Shown piece after piece: positions 18,914 through 30,889 of a DNA stretch of 64,000 bases. A program made the translations under genes and the position numbers. The notes beneath the pieces are model-generated. The model searched no databases. It saw only the letters and a program-made list of their open reading frames with translations, and was not told the DNA's origin. The DNA comes from PALSA-693 sp963780345 (GTDB lineage Bacteria; Actinomycetota; Acidimicrobiia; Acidimicrobiales; Palsa-688): positions 1 to 64,000 of the forward strand of contig CAWABU010000007.1 in the NCBI GenBank assembly GCA_963780345.1. The letters are read 5' to 3'. How positions within the stretch are numbered: position 1 is the stretch's first letter; each line of letters starts with the position of its first letter.

Positions 18914-19223
18914 ATGATGGAGTGGAGCTTCCTCACCAACCATGCCCGGGTGCTGGTCTGCATCGCCCACGACCTCGGGGTCCGACTGCGCGACATCGCC
19001 ACCACGCTGGGTATCACCGAGCGCAGCGCCTATGGGATCGTCACCGATCTGACCGCGGCAGGCTGCGTGGTCAAGGACAAGGACGGTCGGCGCAACCGCT
19101 ACCAGATCCAGGTCCACCTACCTTTGTGAGACGAACTTCCGCCGAGAACGGACCATCGGCGAGATCCTGGACGTGCTCGTCGACAACAACACCCACAAAC
19201 CAACCCCACACGCCCGTGGTTGA
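18914..19223 (+). pseudogene. Winged-helix (MarR-like) transcriptional regulator, C-terminal frameshift
   Basis: The protein opens MMEWSFLTNHARVLVCIAHD, then an HTH (VRLRDIATTLGITERSAYGI) and wing (VVKDKDGRRNRYQIQVHLPL). A stop follows at 19127. One base over, the sequence continues as ETNFRRERTIGEILDVLVDN and ends at 19223. That is the usual tail of this actinobacterial family, so one extra base has probably split a gene of about 103 residues. The start at 18914 or 18917 is chosen because the palindrome lies upstream. Genomic position next to hsp20 and SPFH and the shared palindrome point to control of the heat-shock genes. Confidence 0.65.
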
Positions 19224-19648
19224 ATCCGGGCGCGACCGCGTGCTCGCATCGCAACGGGCAGCAGTAAGAAGGAGGCGGTCTCTTTCTACCTGCGCCCACG
19301 AAAATCGACACCGGCCGGGATAGAGCAGCTTGGTCGAGCAGGCGGTAACGACGGAGCGATGCTACTTATCTGAGAAACCGATGAGGTGCTGGCGGTTTAG
19401 ACATCGCAGCGGACAGTATTGAGAGCAAGAAGAGCCAACTATCCGCAGTTGGTTTCGCTAGAAGGATTGCCCCCAGCCGCGTCGACGTCCATTCGCCGGC
19501 GTCCACTTGCCCAGGCTTCGCTGACGTCCATCGGACCTTCCCCCCTTGCTAGCGGACCGACAAGTCGATGCGACGTTCGTCGCTCACAACAACACGCCGC
19601 GGGTTAACGCCGGCGACATCTGAGCCCGGCACCAGCCAGGATGGAGAT
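19224..19648. other. Intergenic region, nothing recognised
   Basis: No coding frame with family resemblance. GC content dips around 19320-19450. Confidence 0.4.
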
Positions 19649-19834
19649 ATGACTACCTGGGAGTACCTGATCGTGGCTCTTCCCGGCTTCGAGGCCCCAA
19701 CCCACGCGCCGGGCGCCTCTGCCGCAGTTCATGCCCTCAACGACGAAGGTGAGCGGGGCTGGGAGGCCGTCGGGATGACTCCGTTGGCCGACGGAAGGAT
19801 CGCCGTGCTGCTCAAAAGACCCCGACCGGAGTAG
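19649..19834 (+). CDS. Small DUF4177-like protein
   Basis: 61 residues: MTTWEYLIVALPGFEAP, a loop, then AVHALNDEGERGWEAVGMTP and IAVLLKRP. The WEY...LN-x-x-G-x-x-GWE-x-VG pattern is typical of DUF4177 proteins. The ATG at 19649 follows a GGAGAT site; upstream in-frame sequence is non-coding in character. Function is unknown. Confidence 0.7.
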   Translation: MTTWEYLIVALPGFEAPTHAPGASAAVHALNDEGERGWEAVGMTPLADGRIAVLLKRPRPE

Positions 19835-20204
19835 AAGAGCGGCCCCTCGTGCGCCCGATGAGTGGGCTACCTGGTGAGGACATTCATCGGCGGTGTCGTC
19901 GGCGTCGCCTGGATCGCGCCAGGCCTGCTGAGCGAAACCCCGAGCGACGCGGCCAGACGGTCAACTCCCGGACTTGTCAGCCAGACTTGAGTTTCGTCGC
20001 CGTCCGCGGGCGAAGCGGTCTATGTTGTCTCTGCCTGCGAGGGCCGGTGAAGAGGGGCCGGGGTCGCGTTAGCGGCGCAGCCGTCCGCCCGTGTGGGCGT
20101 GCTTTGTCGAGGTGTACCGTAGAAATGACACGGACTGGGTACCCGCAACCGTGCCGCTAAGAGGCGATGATCGGATGGGCTGAGCACAGTCTCCTAGTCG
20201 ATGG
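19835..20204. other. Intergenic region, nothing recognised
   Basis: No coding frame with family resemblance in either strand. Confidence 0.4.
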
Positions 20205-20600
20205 TCAGCCAGTCCGGTCGACGTGGGTACCGGCGTTGTGATCAAACCGCTCGTGATGCTGCCGGAGGAGATCGATACCGTAGTCACCGCCGTTTGGCGT
20301 GCGAATAATGGTGTGGATGTGATTACGAGAGGGCACGACATTGTCGAAGGCAACGCCAGGATGATGATCGAACTCGATCAGCATTACGGGGCTATGGACC
20401 CGGTAGTACAAGAGGCCATCATCGGTTACCGCGCCCATCCAGGCAAAGTAGGTCTCATCGAGATGTTGATCGACTCGCCCATCTTCACCCCGGAGTGGCC
20501 TTCGGCGGCCCACCAACATAGACAGCGACCACGGCCCGCAGGCGGAGGCGTTGAGCGTAGGTCAGGTCGGCGGCGCAGACTCCAGCGAAGGGCGGGCGGG
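20205..20600 (-). pseudogene. DUF3500 C-terminal fragment
   Basis: The main frame reads DQHLDETYFAWMGAVTDDGL, then YYRVHSPVMLIEFDHHPGVA and RNHIHTIIRTPNGGDYGIDL. This closely follows the end of the complete DUF3500 protein at 51010-52242. A shifted frame (ADLTYAQRLRLRAVVAVYVG) adds more of the same domain upstream. The N-terminal three quarters are missing. Confidence 0.75.
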
Positions 20601-20711
20601 CCAGGCCGCTGCTCGACGAGTCGGCAACGGTAGCGCTCAGTCCGGGTGGAGGCCGGTCGTTCCCCCTGGGGCGACTTATGGCAGAACGCCGGCTGGGGTG
20701 TGGGTGGTTGC

Positions 20712-21449
20712 TCAGGATGGTTTGGACGGCGGGGGGGCGAGGGCGGAGGCGGCGAGGGTGCCGTCGATGACGTCGTGGGCGACGTCGACCAGGCGGAGGT
20801 TGTGGTTGCGGGCATGGTTGCGCAGTGTCGAGAACGCTTGTTCCATGTTGAGGCTCTCGTGCTGTGCGACCATCCCTTTGGCTTGCTCGATGACGATGCG
20901 ACTGTTGAGGGCGTGCGTTAGCTGTTCGTTGACGGCCTGGGTTTCGAGCGCGGCTCGGTGTTGCAGTACGGCGATGGTGGCCACGTCGGCGAGGGCTTGG
21001 GCGGCGTCGACATCGGCTTGTCGCATGTGGCCGGGTTGGAGGTGGAAGAGGTTGAGGGCGCCGATGACGGTGCCGCGCAGTCGTAGGGGCAGGGCGTGCA
21101 CGGAATGGAAGCCGGCGGCGAGGGCTTCGGCCGAGAAGCGGGGCCAGCGGTTGTTGGCCGCGGCCAGATCCTGATTTACGACTGGCAGCCCGGTGCGATG
21201 GCAGTCCAGGCAGGGGCCTTCCTGGGATTGCAGTTCGAACAGTTCGAGCAGGCGCATGGCCTCGCTGGAGGAGGCCATCACTCGCAGGTTCCCGTCGGGT
21301 CCGGCGAGCATGAGCCCGGCGGCGTCGACTTCGAGCACGTCGACGCAGCGGTCGGCGAGCAGAGTCAGTAAGTCGATCACGTCGAAATCAGCCACCAGGG
21401 TGTCGGCCAACTCTACGAAGGTCCGGGCGAGCAGCGCTTCTCTGGGCAT
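20712..21449 (-). CDS. GAF and ANTAR domain protein (RNA-binding antiterminator type)
   Basis: 245 residues. A GAF domain occupies about 22-165 (VDVLEVDAAGLMLAGPDGNL, then GPCLDCHRTGLPVVNQDL and LRLRGTVIGALNLFHLQPG). An ANTAR domain follows at about 175-235 (LTHALNSRIVIEQAKGMVAQ, then AFSTLRNHARNHNLRLVDVA). ANTAR proteins bind hairpins in nascent RNA to prevent termination, with the GAF domain sensing a ligand or redox state. It is followed by a second GAF-ANTAR gene and a STAS gene on the same strand, the most upstream being STAS, so these three are a likely signalling group. Confidence 0.88.
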   Translation of the reverse strand: MPREALLARTFVELADTLVADFDVIDLLTLLADRCVDVLEVDAAGLMLAGPDGNLRVMASSSEAMRLLELFELQSQEGPCLDCHRTGLPVVNQDLAAANNRWPRFSAEALAAGFHSVHALPLRLRGTVIGALNLFHLQPGHMRQADVDAAQALADVATIAVLQHRAALETQAVNEQLTHALNSRIVIEQAKGMVAQHESLNMEQAFSTLRNHARNHNLRLVDVAHDVIDGTLAASALAPPPSKPS

Positions 21450-21592
21450 TTCGACCTCCCGTCACCACCAGCTCGGCCGTGGTCCGTCCTGTAGCCCGAG
21501 CCACACCCACCGAGGTTAGACCGCCGCAGACCCGGGCGGCGGGCCAAGCACCGGGCCGACCTCACCTCCCGGCAGTGGGACTGTCCGCCGTG

Positions 21593-22291
21593 TCAGTCAT
21601 CGAATCGAAGGCTCCGGCCGACCACGTCATCGGCTACCGCGGCCAGGGGTCGGTCATGGGCGAAGGCGTACGCCCGCAGCCGGATCAGAGCCTGGCCGAC
21701 GCTGACCTCGAGCTGGGCCGCGACCATGCCGGAGGCTTGGTGCACCGCGTAGTGGAAGTCGGCGCCCGCCTCCAGTTCCGCGGCGAGGTCGCCTGGCGGT
21801 GCGTTGGCCTGCAGCACCAGCACAGCTCGGGCGGCGACGTCGGCGAGGACCAAGGCGTCGGCGTGCTGGTCATCGTTGAGAGACCCGGGCTGGTCGCGGT
21901 ACAAGTTGAGAGCCCCGAGTCGGACCGCTCCGACCTGGAGGGGGAAGCCGAACACAGCCCGCGCGCCGGCCTGGACGGCTGCGCCACCGAAGGCCAGCCA
22001 GCGGGGGCTCGCCGGATGCACTAGATCAGGCTCGAGAACGGGCCGGTCCTGGAGGAAGGCGTCCACGCCGGGGCCTTCCCCGAGGCCGTACTGCAGCTGC
22101 TCGAGGAGGGCGCTCACCGTGTCGGTAGTGCAAAGTGAGCCCCGAGGCACGTCACCCGACATCAGCATGATCGCGGCCCCGCTCATGCCGGTCACCTCGG
22201 CGCACACCTGGCAAATCCGCTTGGTCTCTAACCCCGGGGCTGTGTCTCCGACCAGCTGGGCGAGGATGCGTATGCGCCGTTCGCCGGCCAC
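21593..22291 (-). CDS. GAF and ANTAR domain protein
   Basis: 232 residues. The GAF part is at about 10-150 (KRICQVCAEVTGMSGAAIML, then GPGVDAFLQDRPVLEPDL and FPLQVGAVRLGALNLYRD). The ANTAR part is at about 165-225 (FHYAVHQASGMVAAQLEVSV, then RAYAFAHDRPLAAVADDVVG). It is related to but clearly diverged from the neighbour at 20712. It starts 3 bp after the STAS gene, suggesting cotranscription. Two such sensors in a row are common in soil actinobacteria. Confidence 0.87.
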   Translation of the reverse strand: MAGERRIRILAQLVGDTAPGLETKRICQVCAEVTGMSGAAIMLMSGDVPRGSLCTTDTVSALLEQLQYGLGEGPGVDAFLQDRPVLEPDLVHPASPRWLAFGGAAVQAGARAVFGFPLQVGAVRLGALNLYRDQPGSLNDDQHADALVLADVAARAVLVLQANAPPGDLAAELEAGADFHYAVHQASGMVAAQLEVSVGQALIRLRAYAFAHDRPLAAVADDVVGRSLRFDD

Positions 22292-22294
22292 CGC

Positions 22295-22867
22295 TCAAGG
22301 CCTCCTCCGGCCGTCCGCGCTGGTGGTGCGCTTTTCTATCATATGACGGCTATCCGCCGATGACTCGCCCCCCGGGGCAGTCATGCAGCCCCTGAGGCCC
22401 GGAGCGCTGCGGGGCGGCGGCCCTGACCTCTCGGGGCGTTGGGCGGCTCGACCGGTGGGCGGCACAGCAAGCCGGCGAGCGAGCAGGTCGGCGGTGCCCG
22501 TCACGTCCGTAGTGTCTGCGGCTTCGGGATCGACGAGATCGGCCAGGCCGGAGCCGCCGAGGGCGCGCCGGGCGGGGGTCGAGGGGGATCGCAGCGTCAA
22601 GGACCTCGACCGGTGTCGAAGGAATGTTTCGGCCCGGATCATCACCTCGACCGTGGCCGCGTCCATGAATGTCACCTCGCTCAAGTCGACGACCAAGTCG
22701 GTGTCGTCGACCGCGATCGCCCCAGCGAGGGTCATGCACAGCGCCACCACGGTGGATGCGTCGTGCCCGCCTCGGACCCAGACCACACTGTGATCGGCGT
22801 CGCCCCCCCAGAACGCCGGTGGGCCTCCACGCGGGACACTCCCGGACGAGACCTCGACTTGAGCCAT
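22295..22867 (-). CDS. STAS-domain anti-sigma factor antagonist-like protein
   Basis: 190 residues. The STAS domain is at about 28-125: VVWVRGGHDASTVVALCMTL, DTDLVVDLSEVTFMDAATVE, then RSLTLRSPSTPARRALGGSG. In SpoIIAA/RsbV proteins the residue after the DLS-x-V-x-F-x-D motif is a phosphorylated Ser; here the motif reads FMDAATVE, so the Ser is replaced by Ala or Thr. The C-terminal 60 residues are basic, Pro/Arg-rich and unstructured. It may act in partner switching with the HATPase at 12021, but the missing Ser makes that uncertain. Confidence 0.78.
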   Translation of the reverse strand: MAQVEVSSGSVPRGGPPAFWGGDADHSVVWVRGGHDASTVVALCMTLAGAIAVDDTDLVVDLSEVTFMDAATVEVMIRAETFLRHRSRSLTLRSPSTPARRALGGSGLADLVDPEAADTTDVTGTADLLARRLAVPPTGRAAQRPERSGPPPRSAPGLRGCMTAPGGESSADSRHMIEKRTTSADGRRRP

Positions 22868-23253
22868 CGCATTCTCCTGGCATCCGGCGCTGCGAATCAG
22901 GCGTTACCAGGGTCCGGAGTATCGCTCCCCGGCCAGGCGACCTGGCCCGACACGACGGGGATGTTTAGCGTGCCACCAAACCCTACACCCGTCCGGCGAC
23001 GCCCCCCGCCTGAGGGTCCCGCGGCCAGACCATCCACCGGTCAAGAATGCGGTTCAAGAGGCGTACGTACTCACATTCCTGCCCCCCCCGTGGCACCGCC
23101 CCGCCGTGAGGGGCATGGCGACTCAGTTCGATGTTGATGACCATCACCCAAATTGGTGGACGCCCGGTACCGCTGGCCGGTAAATGCGACCCAATCTCGA
23201 CGGGGCGATCATCGTCGCCAAAATGGGGCAAGTCTGGATTATGGTGGACGCCG
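22868..23253. other. Divergent intergenic region
   Basis: No gene supported. It separates the leftward STAS operon from the rightward universal stress gene and should contain both promoters. Confidence 0.4.
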
Positions 23254-23733
23254 GTGAGGACGGGGCCGGTATACCGAGAGATCGTTGTCGGCACGGACGG
23301 ATCCACTGCGGCGTTGCACGCCCTCGATCACGCCATCCATGTCGCCGCCCAAGAGACCGGCCGCCTGCACATCGTCACGGCCTACCGACCGCTCACGCCC
23401 GACGAGATCTACCAGCACCAGCGGGGCCTGCCTCCCGACAGACGGGCCGAGGTCGACGGCGCCTACGTGGTCCGGTCAATGCTCAGCGCCGCCGCTGACC
23501 GCGCCGACGAGGCCAGGGTTCCCTCCCAGACCTATGCCCGCCTGGGCCACCCCGCGTCGGTGATCCTTGACGTAGCCGCCGAGGTCAACGCCGATCTGGT
23601 CGTGGTCGGCAATCAGGGCGCGGAAGGCAGCAAGCGGTTCCTGCTGGGCGGCGTCCCCAACAAGATCTCCCACCACTGTCCCTGTCACCTGCTGATCGTC
23701 CACACTGCCCAAGCAGCCGACCTCGCTCCCTAA
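23254..23733 (+). CDS. Universal stress protein (UspA family)
   Basis: 159 residues from GTG at 23254. The N-terminal strand YREIVVGTDGSTAALHALDH and the C-terminal nucleotide-binding loop GNQGAEGSKRFLLGGVPNKI, then CHLLIVHT, match the ATP-binding USP pattern G-x2-G-x9-G-(S/T), with Val-Pro in place of the usual Ser at the last position. Cytoplasmic stress proteins of this family bind ATP and appear under starvation, hypoxia or damage. It stands divergent from the STAS/GAF-ANTAR operon. An upstream in-frame extension to 23131 lacks homology. Confidence 0.88.
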   Translation: MRTGPVYREIVVGTDGSTAALHALDHAIHVAAQETGRLHIVTAYRPLTPDEIYQHQRGLPPDRRAEVDGAYVVRSMLSAAADRADEARVPSQTYARLGHPASVILDVAAEVNADLVVVGNQGAEGSKRFLLGGVPNKISHHCPCHLLIVHTAQAADLAP

Positions 23734-23739
23734 CCTCGG

Positions 23740-24100
23740 TGCAGCCCGGCCAGCTGTCGGGCATCCGCGCTGGTCGATCTTGACTCGATCCCCCCGGCCT
23801 GTGGGCACCAAAGACGGGGCCACCACGTCGCAGCGCACCCCCATCGAGTTGAGCAGACGGCAGAGGTCGTATCCAGTCGGATCGGCCTGATAGCGGGCCC
23901 GGATCCCCGCTGGCCGTCGACCCGTTTGATCAGCCGGCGGCTCCGACTCGGCGTCGGAGGAGATCTTGTTGGTCACTGCCACGTCCCGAGCGGGCCAAGA
24001 TGGCCACCGAGATCGAGTCTTTGGACACGTCCATCCCTAGATGAACGAACCCGCGATGGGCCAAACTGGTCATGGCCGACTCGATTCTCCGTTTGTCGGC
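23740..24100 (-). mobile_element. IS110-family transposase N-terminal remnant
   Basis: The DEDD-domain start reads GFVHLGMDVSKDSISVAILA. In a second frame it continues YQADPTGYDLCRLLNSMGVR and CDVVAPSLVPTGRGDRVKID. The C-terminal Tnp20 domain is absent. A C-terminal IS110 fragment of similar type lies at 35010-35304, outside the attR. Confidence 0.65.
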
Positions 24101-24505
24101 AACGTTGGTGCCGTAACAACACGAGTGATCCACGTAGATTCGGTCCCAAGGGAGTCCCATCCCGACAACGCTAGCCAGCCGGCCTGTCACCATCTTCCCT
24201 GTGCTTCGGACAGACCGAAGCGACGCAGCCTGCGTCGCTTCCATACCCGCCCCCCGGCCACCCCGAAGCCGCAGTCAGGGGACGGCCGAGTGCCGAGCGA
24301 GCACCCCAGCGTAGCGGAGGCTCGCCGCGGCCCATGACGCCAGGTGGAGGGCGTGACACTCCAGCCCTCGCGTCCGCCAACCCAAAGACCAAACGACGTG
24401 TGGGTGCGGGTAGCGTGTGTTGCGGTTTCCAGGCTCGCTTTTTGCAGGCGTCAGAGCAATAGCGCCGAAGTCCGTGAGGTGGGAATTCGGTTTGACAGAC
24501 GATAG
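24101..24505. other. Intergenic region next to IS110 remnant
   Basis: No gene supported. Part of it (24100-24245) may be the non-coding end of the IS110 remnant. Confidence 0.35.
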
Positions 24506-24640
24506 TTCTAGAAGCACATTACTAGTGTTATAAATCTAGAGTAGGATGAGGGTGGACCTTCGAGGCACCGCGGTCGCAGACCGCGGTTCGACCGTGACCG
24601 AAAGGATCCAGCCATGTTGATGCGATTCGAACCGTCGTGA
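24506..24640 (+). promoter_or_regulatory. Duplicate of the hsp20 leader with a truncated hsp20 start
   Basis: TTCTAGAA (24506-24513), an ACTAG...TATAAATCTAGAGTAGG stretch, a perfect hairpin (24568-24586, stem CCGCGGTC/GACCGCGG, loop GCA) and GAAAGGATCC are arranged as in the real hsp20 leader, nearly base for base in spacing (108 versus 111 bp to ATG). The start MLMRFEP is kept, then Ser and a stop at 24638. TTGACA at 24492 could act as a -35 box. Confidence 0.75.
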
Positions 24641-25086
24641 CCGTCCCCCAACGGGGCCGAAAGAAGCCGACGGACATGCACCAAAGCGATCCCACCTCAA
24701 TCCTCCCAGACGCCCCTTCGGCACCCACCGGACCCAACGCCCGACCGCCCTGGGTTGGGCAAGGCAGCGCCTGGCTCGTCCACGACGCCGCCCGTGACTG
24801 CTATCACTGCTATTGGCTCGTCGGGCCAGCCGACGCTCACCTCCTCGAGCACACCGACGCGCTGAGCGCGGCCGTCGCCGTGGAATGGGCCCGGTCTCGC
24901 ACCCCCAGGGCCCGGATCCGTCTACCGGACCACCGCACCTACTGGGCCGGAACCGACCCCTCCCCGGGAGGATTCGCCGGCGCCTGGACGGTAGCCGGTC
25001 CGACCACCACCAAATCTGTCCCCCGAAACCACGCCTCACCGGGCAGTCGCCCAGACGGCCTGAAAGGAGATATTACTGGCGTCTAG
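24637..25086 (+). CDS. Hypothetical protein behind the duplicated hsp20 leader
   Basis: 149 residues from GTG at 24637, which overlaps the stop of the eight-codon hsp20 start (GTGA), so translation could be coupled. A later ATG at 24676 is possible. The core reads SAWLVHDAARDCYHCYWLVG, then LSAAVAVEWARSRTPRARIR and TYWAGTDPSPGGFAGAW, a compact domain rich in Trp and Tyr. Family not recognised. If expressed it would be under the hsp20-type promoter. Confidence 0.5.
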   Translation: MTVPQRGRKKPTDMHQSDPTSILPDAPSAPTGPNARPPWVGQGSAWLVHDAARDCYHCYWLVGPADAHLLEHTDALSAAVAVEWARSRTPRARIRLPDHRTYWAGTDPSPGGFAGAWTVAGPTTTKSVPRNHASPGSRPDGLKGDITGV

Positions 25087-25282
25087 GTGAGCGGGCAATA
25101 AGCCCCGATTTGATCCCGGGAACGAAACGGTCGAACCACCTCCGCCCACAATGGTTCAGGAGGCGCTCAAACCGCTTGGAGGTCTCAGAAGGCCCGCTTT
25201 TCGGACCGCTCCCAGAGAGGCCGCATCCGCACCGACTTTATGACGGTTCACCTAGAGCGCGCTACAGGAAGGAAGGCCCGAT

Positions 25283-25477
25283 ATCTTCGAGTTCCGCGTC
25301 ATCCGCCAATACGAGCAAGGCATCGTGTTCCGTTGGGGCCAGGGCTGGCTGGAGGTAGAGCGTGGTCGCGGTCGGCGCCACCATGAAGACGCTCGAGTCG
25401 ACAACGTGCCAGATTCCGTCGTTGTCCAAGGTGTGCTCCGGGGAAGCGCCTCATCTCGTTCCGCCGCAAACCTATGA
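25283..25477 (+). pseudogene. SPFH/Band-7 N-terminal fragment
   Basis: After a GGAAGGAAGG site the frame reads IFEFRVIRQYEQGIVFRWGQ, matching the start of the SPFH protein at 17856 (FGFHVITQYEQGIVFKWGK). The expected ATG reads ATC. Homology ends after about 20 codons and the frame stops at 25477. With the hsp20 leader at 24506 it forms a decayed second hsp20-SPFH module. Confidence 0.65.
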
Positions 25478-25486
25478 GCCTTGATT

Positions 25487-25522
25487 GACAAAAAGACGAC
25501 CTCTAAGGGTCGCCCTTTTGTC
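25487..25522. terminator. Bidirectional hairpin terminator
   Basis: GACAAAA pairs with TTTTGTC at the base and CGACC with GGTCG near the loop TCTAAG. This gives a stem flanked by an A run on one side and a T run on the other, as expected of a Rho-independent terminator usable from both directions. Confidence 0.7.
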
Positions 25523-26314
25523 ATTAATGCTTCTTATGGTCGTCATCATCCCGGTTCCGCTCGCACGGGTGGGACCGCCTCGTCTCAAGCGTGCACCGTA
25601 GCGCAGCCCGGACATTGGGCCGGTTCTAGTCGACGAACTGGTCTTGATGACGTTTCGGTGTAGGACCCCAGCGGTGATCACTTGACGTGATCGCCTCCAA
25701 GGTCCAACTCAGTCAGACGGGCCAACCTCAACGGATGAGCTTTGTGTATTCACATCGCCCTCCTCTCTGTCATTAGAGTCTAGCACCTCTTGGCACTTCC
25801 CGTCGGATGCAAGTCGCTCACTTCGAGTCATTGGGCCGCCACTGCACAGGGCGAAATGGGGAGGCTCCGACGGAACCCAGACCTCAGCCCTAACGATCCT
25901 CGCCGAAACGGGACCTTCTAGAGAGGGGGCACTGTCTGAGTCGTCCAAGGATCCTTTGCAGCGGGTGCGGGGCCATTTGTCTGGGTGGAGGCTCACCAGC
26001 GCAGCCGGGCCTGAGCCTTGCACGCGGGCGGTTATCGCAAAGGTACGACCCTATAAGATGATCGTCTTGCCTGTCTGGAGTGAGTTCTGGCGAGAAGTTG
26101 GCTCGACGAACCACCCGCCGAGCCTCCAGCTGCCTGCTCCCCAACCATTGCAGTCGCAAGCAATACCAGCATTTCCTATCACGATTTAGGGTTTGATCGG
26201 GGTATTCTGAGATCGCTGAGGTGCGCCGTGGGCGGTCATTGACCCCGGACCGACGGCACTCGCCAGAACAACACTGGCCAGAAGGATCTGTCCGGGTCAT
26301 CGAGACGAGGACGA
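25523..26314. other. Long region upstream of the group-2 sigma gene
   Basis: No gene is supported over about 790 bp. It holds a near-palindrome AAGATGATCGTCTT near 26056 and a GGGTATTC sequence at about 26200, which might belong to the sigma gene promoter. TTCTAGAG at 25917 resembles the TTCTAGAA element. Confidence 0.35.
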
Positions 26315-27250
<936 letters not shown>

Positions 27251-27650
27251 GGCCACCACCCGGTGACGGATCCGTCCCGTTCGAGAGGTTCGTTCCACGA
27301 CGTGACGAGCCATCGGCCTACGTGTTCGTCTACAACCGCAAGTCGACCGCAGCTGATCACGCCTGGCTCGCCGGCCTTCCTTGCGTCCATGCCAGCACTG
27401 ACACAGTCCCGCAGTACTGCCGTCGTCGCCTTTGGGCACGCCCTGATAGAGGACCTGCACCGACACGGCGAACCCGGCGTTGATGACTCCAGCCCGGGAG
27501 CGGGTTGCAGCCTCGTTCGTGGCGCGCACGGCGATGGTCCGATTCGGATCGGAGGCCGCGGGGCCCGCTTCACGCCTCCTCTTGCTCGCACAGCCCGAGC
27601 CGCGGCGGTGCATCCGACGTGGAGAACGAGCTTTACCCCCCTTTTAGCCT
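27251..27650. other. Intergenic region, nothing recognised
   Basis: No gene supported in either strand. Confidence 0.4.
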
Positions 27651-27909
27651 ATGTGTATGCGGATCCTGTTGGTTCCCACTTGTACCAATGGCATGGTCAG
27701 GGGCGAAGTCGATGCTGCCAGCGACGCCGTGGGCTACGGGATCACCGCCGCCGCGGTGTTGGTCGAACAGTTTGGGTGTTCTCGGACATGCCGTGGACAC
27801 CATCGGCACTGTTTCGCGCGCCCGCCCGGACATCCTAAAAGGTGCCCCGGCCTTCGCGCCCGGCGGTGGTGCCGACGTGGTTCTGGCGGCGCCGGCTCGG
27901 GCGCGGTGA
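27651..27909 (+). pseudogene. Hypothetical protein, frameshifted
   Basis: An ATG opens MCMRILLVPTCTNGMVRGEV, then VGYGITAAAVLVEQFG. One extra base near 27770 shifts to VLGHAVDTIGTVSRARPDIL and FAPGGGADVVLAAPARAR. Repaired length is about 86 residues. The pieces look coding but match no family I recognise. Confidence 0.35.
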
Positions 27910-28241
27910 AGCGCGCGCGGGTCGTTCCCCCCGACCATGTGAGTGCTGTTTCGGCGCTATCCGTTCTGACCGCCCGATCAGCCAGAAACGATGTTCGTTC
28001 TGATCACCAGATCTAGGTCGCTTCAGACACCGACGCAGCTGCGCGTGCCGAATACCTCATCCGAGCACGCTGGCCACACGTTTGCTACTAAATCAGCACG
28101 CTCCTAGAGAGAGTACGAACCCGAGACCCGGTCGAGCCGTTGTGTCTGTCGTCGGAGCGGCGACCTCTCAATAACCCTTTCCGCGTCGCGCTCCGACGAA
28201 ATTGGGGGAGCCGCGGGTAACGTTGGTGCCGGAGGAACAGC
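27910..28241 (+). promoter_or_regulatory. clpC upstream region
   Basis: No gene. It carries the inverted repeat described separately at 28150-28198 and a GGAGGA ribosome site 6 bp before the clpC ATG. No CtsR, HspR or ClgR consensus was recognised. Confidence 0.45.
28150..28198. promoter_or_regulatory. Long inverted repeat in the clpC leader
   Basis: CGTCGGAGCGGCGAC (28150-28164) pairs with GTCGCGCTCCGACG (28185-28198) with a single bulge, around a 20-base loop. It ends 43 bp before the clpC start. With no T run it is not an intrinsic terminator. It could be an operator or a leader hairpin controlling clpC. Confidence 0.55.
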
Positions 28242-30755
<2,514 letters not shown>

Positions 30756-30889
30756 CCCAGACCTGCGGGGGACAGCGTCCCGCGCAGGCACTGCTGCATT
30801 CAGGCAGCGCGGGCGGCTGAGTCCACCTGACGAGGCGTCGAACATGCCTCGAGGACCGGGTGGCCAACGGCGGCGAACAAGGAAACCTG

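Noticed and set aside
28150..28198. Intrinsic terminator before clpC
   Set aside because: The inverted repeat is not followed by a T run and lies within the expected clpC leader.
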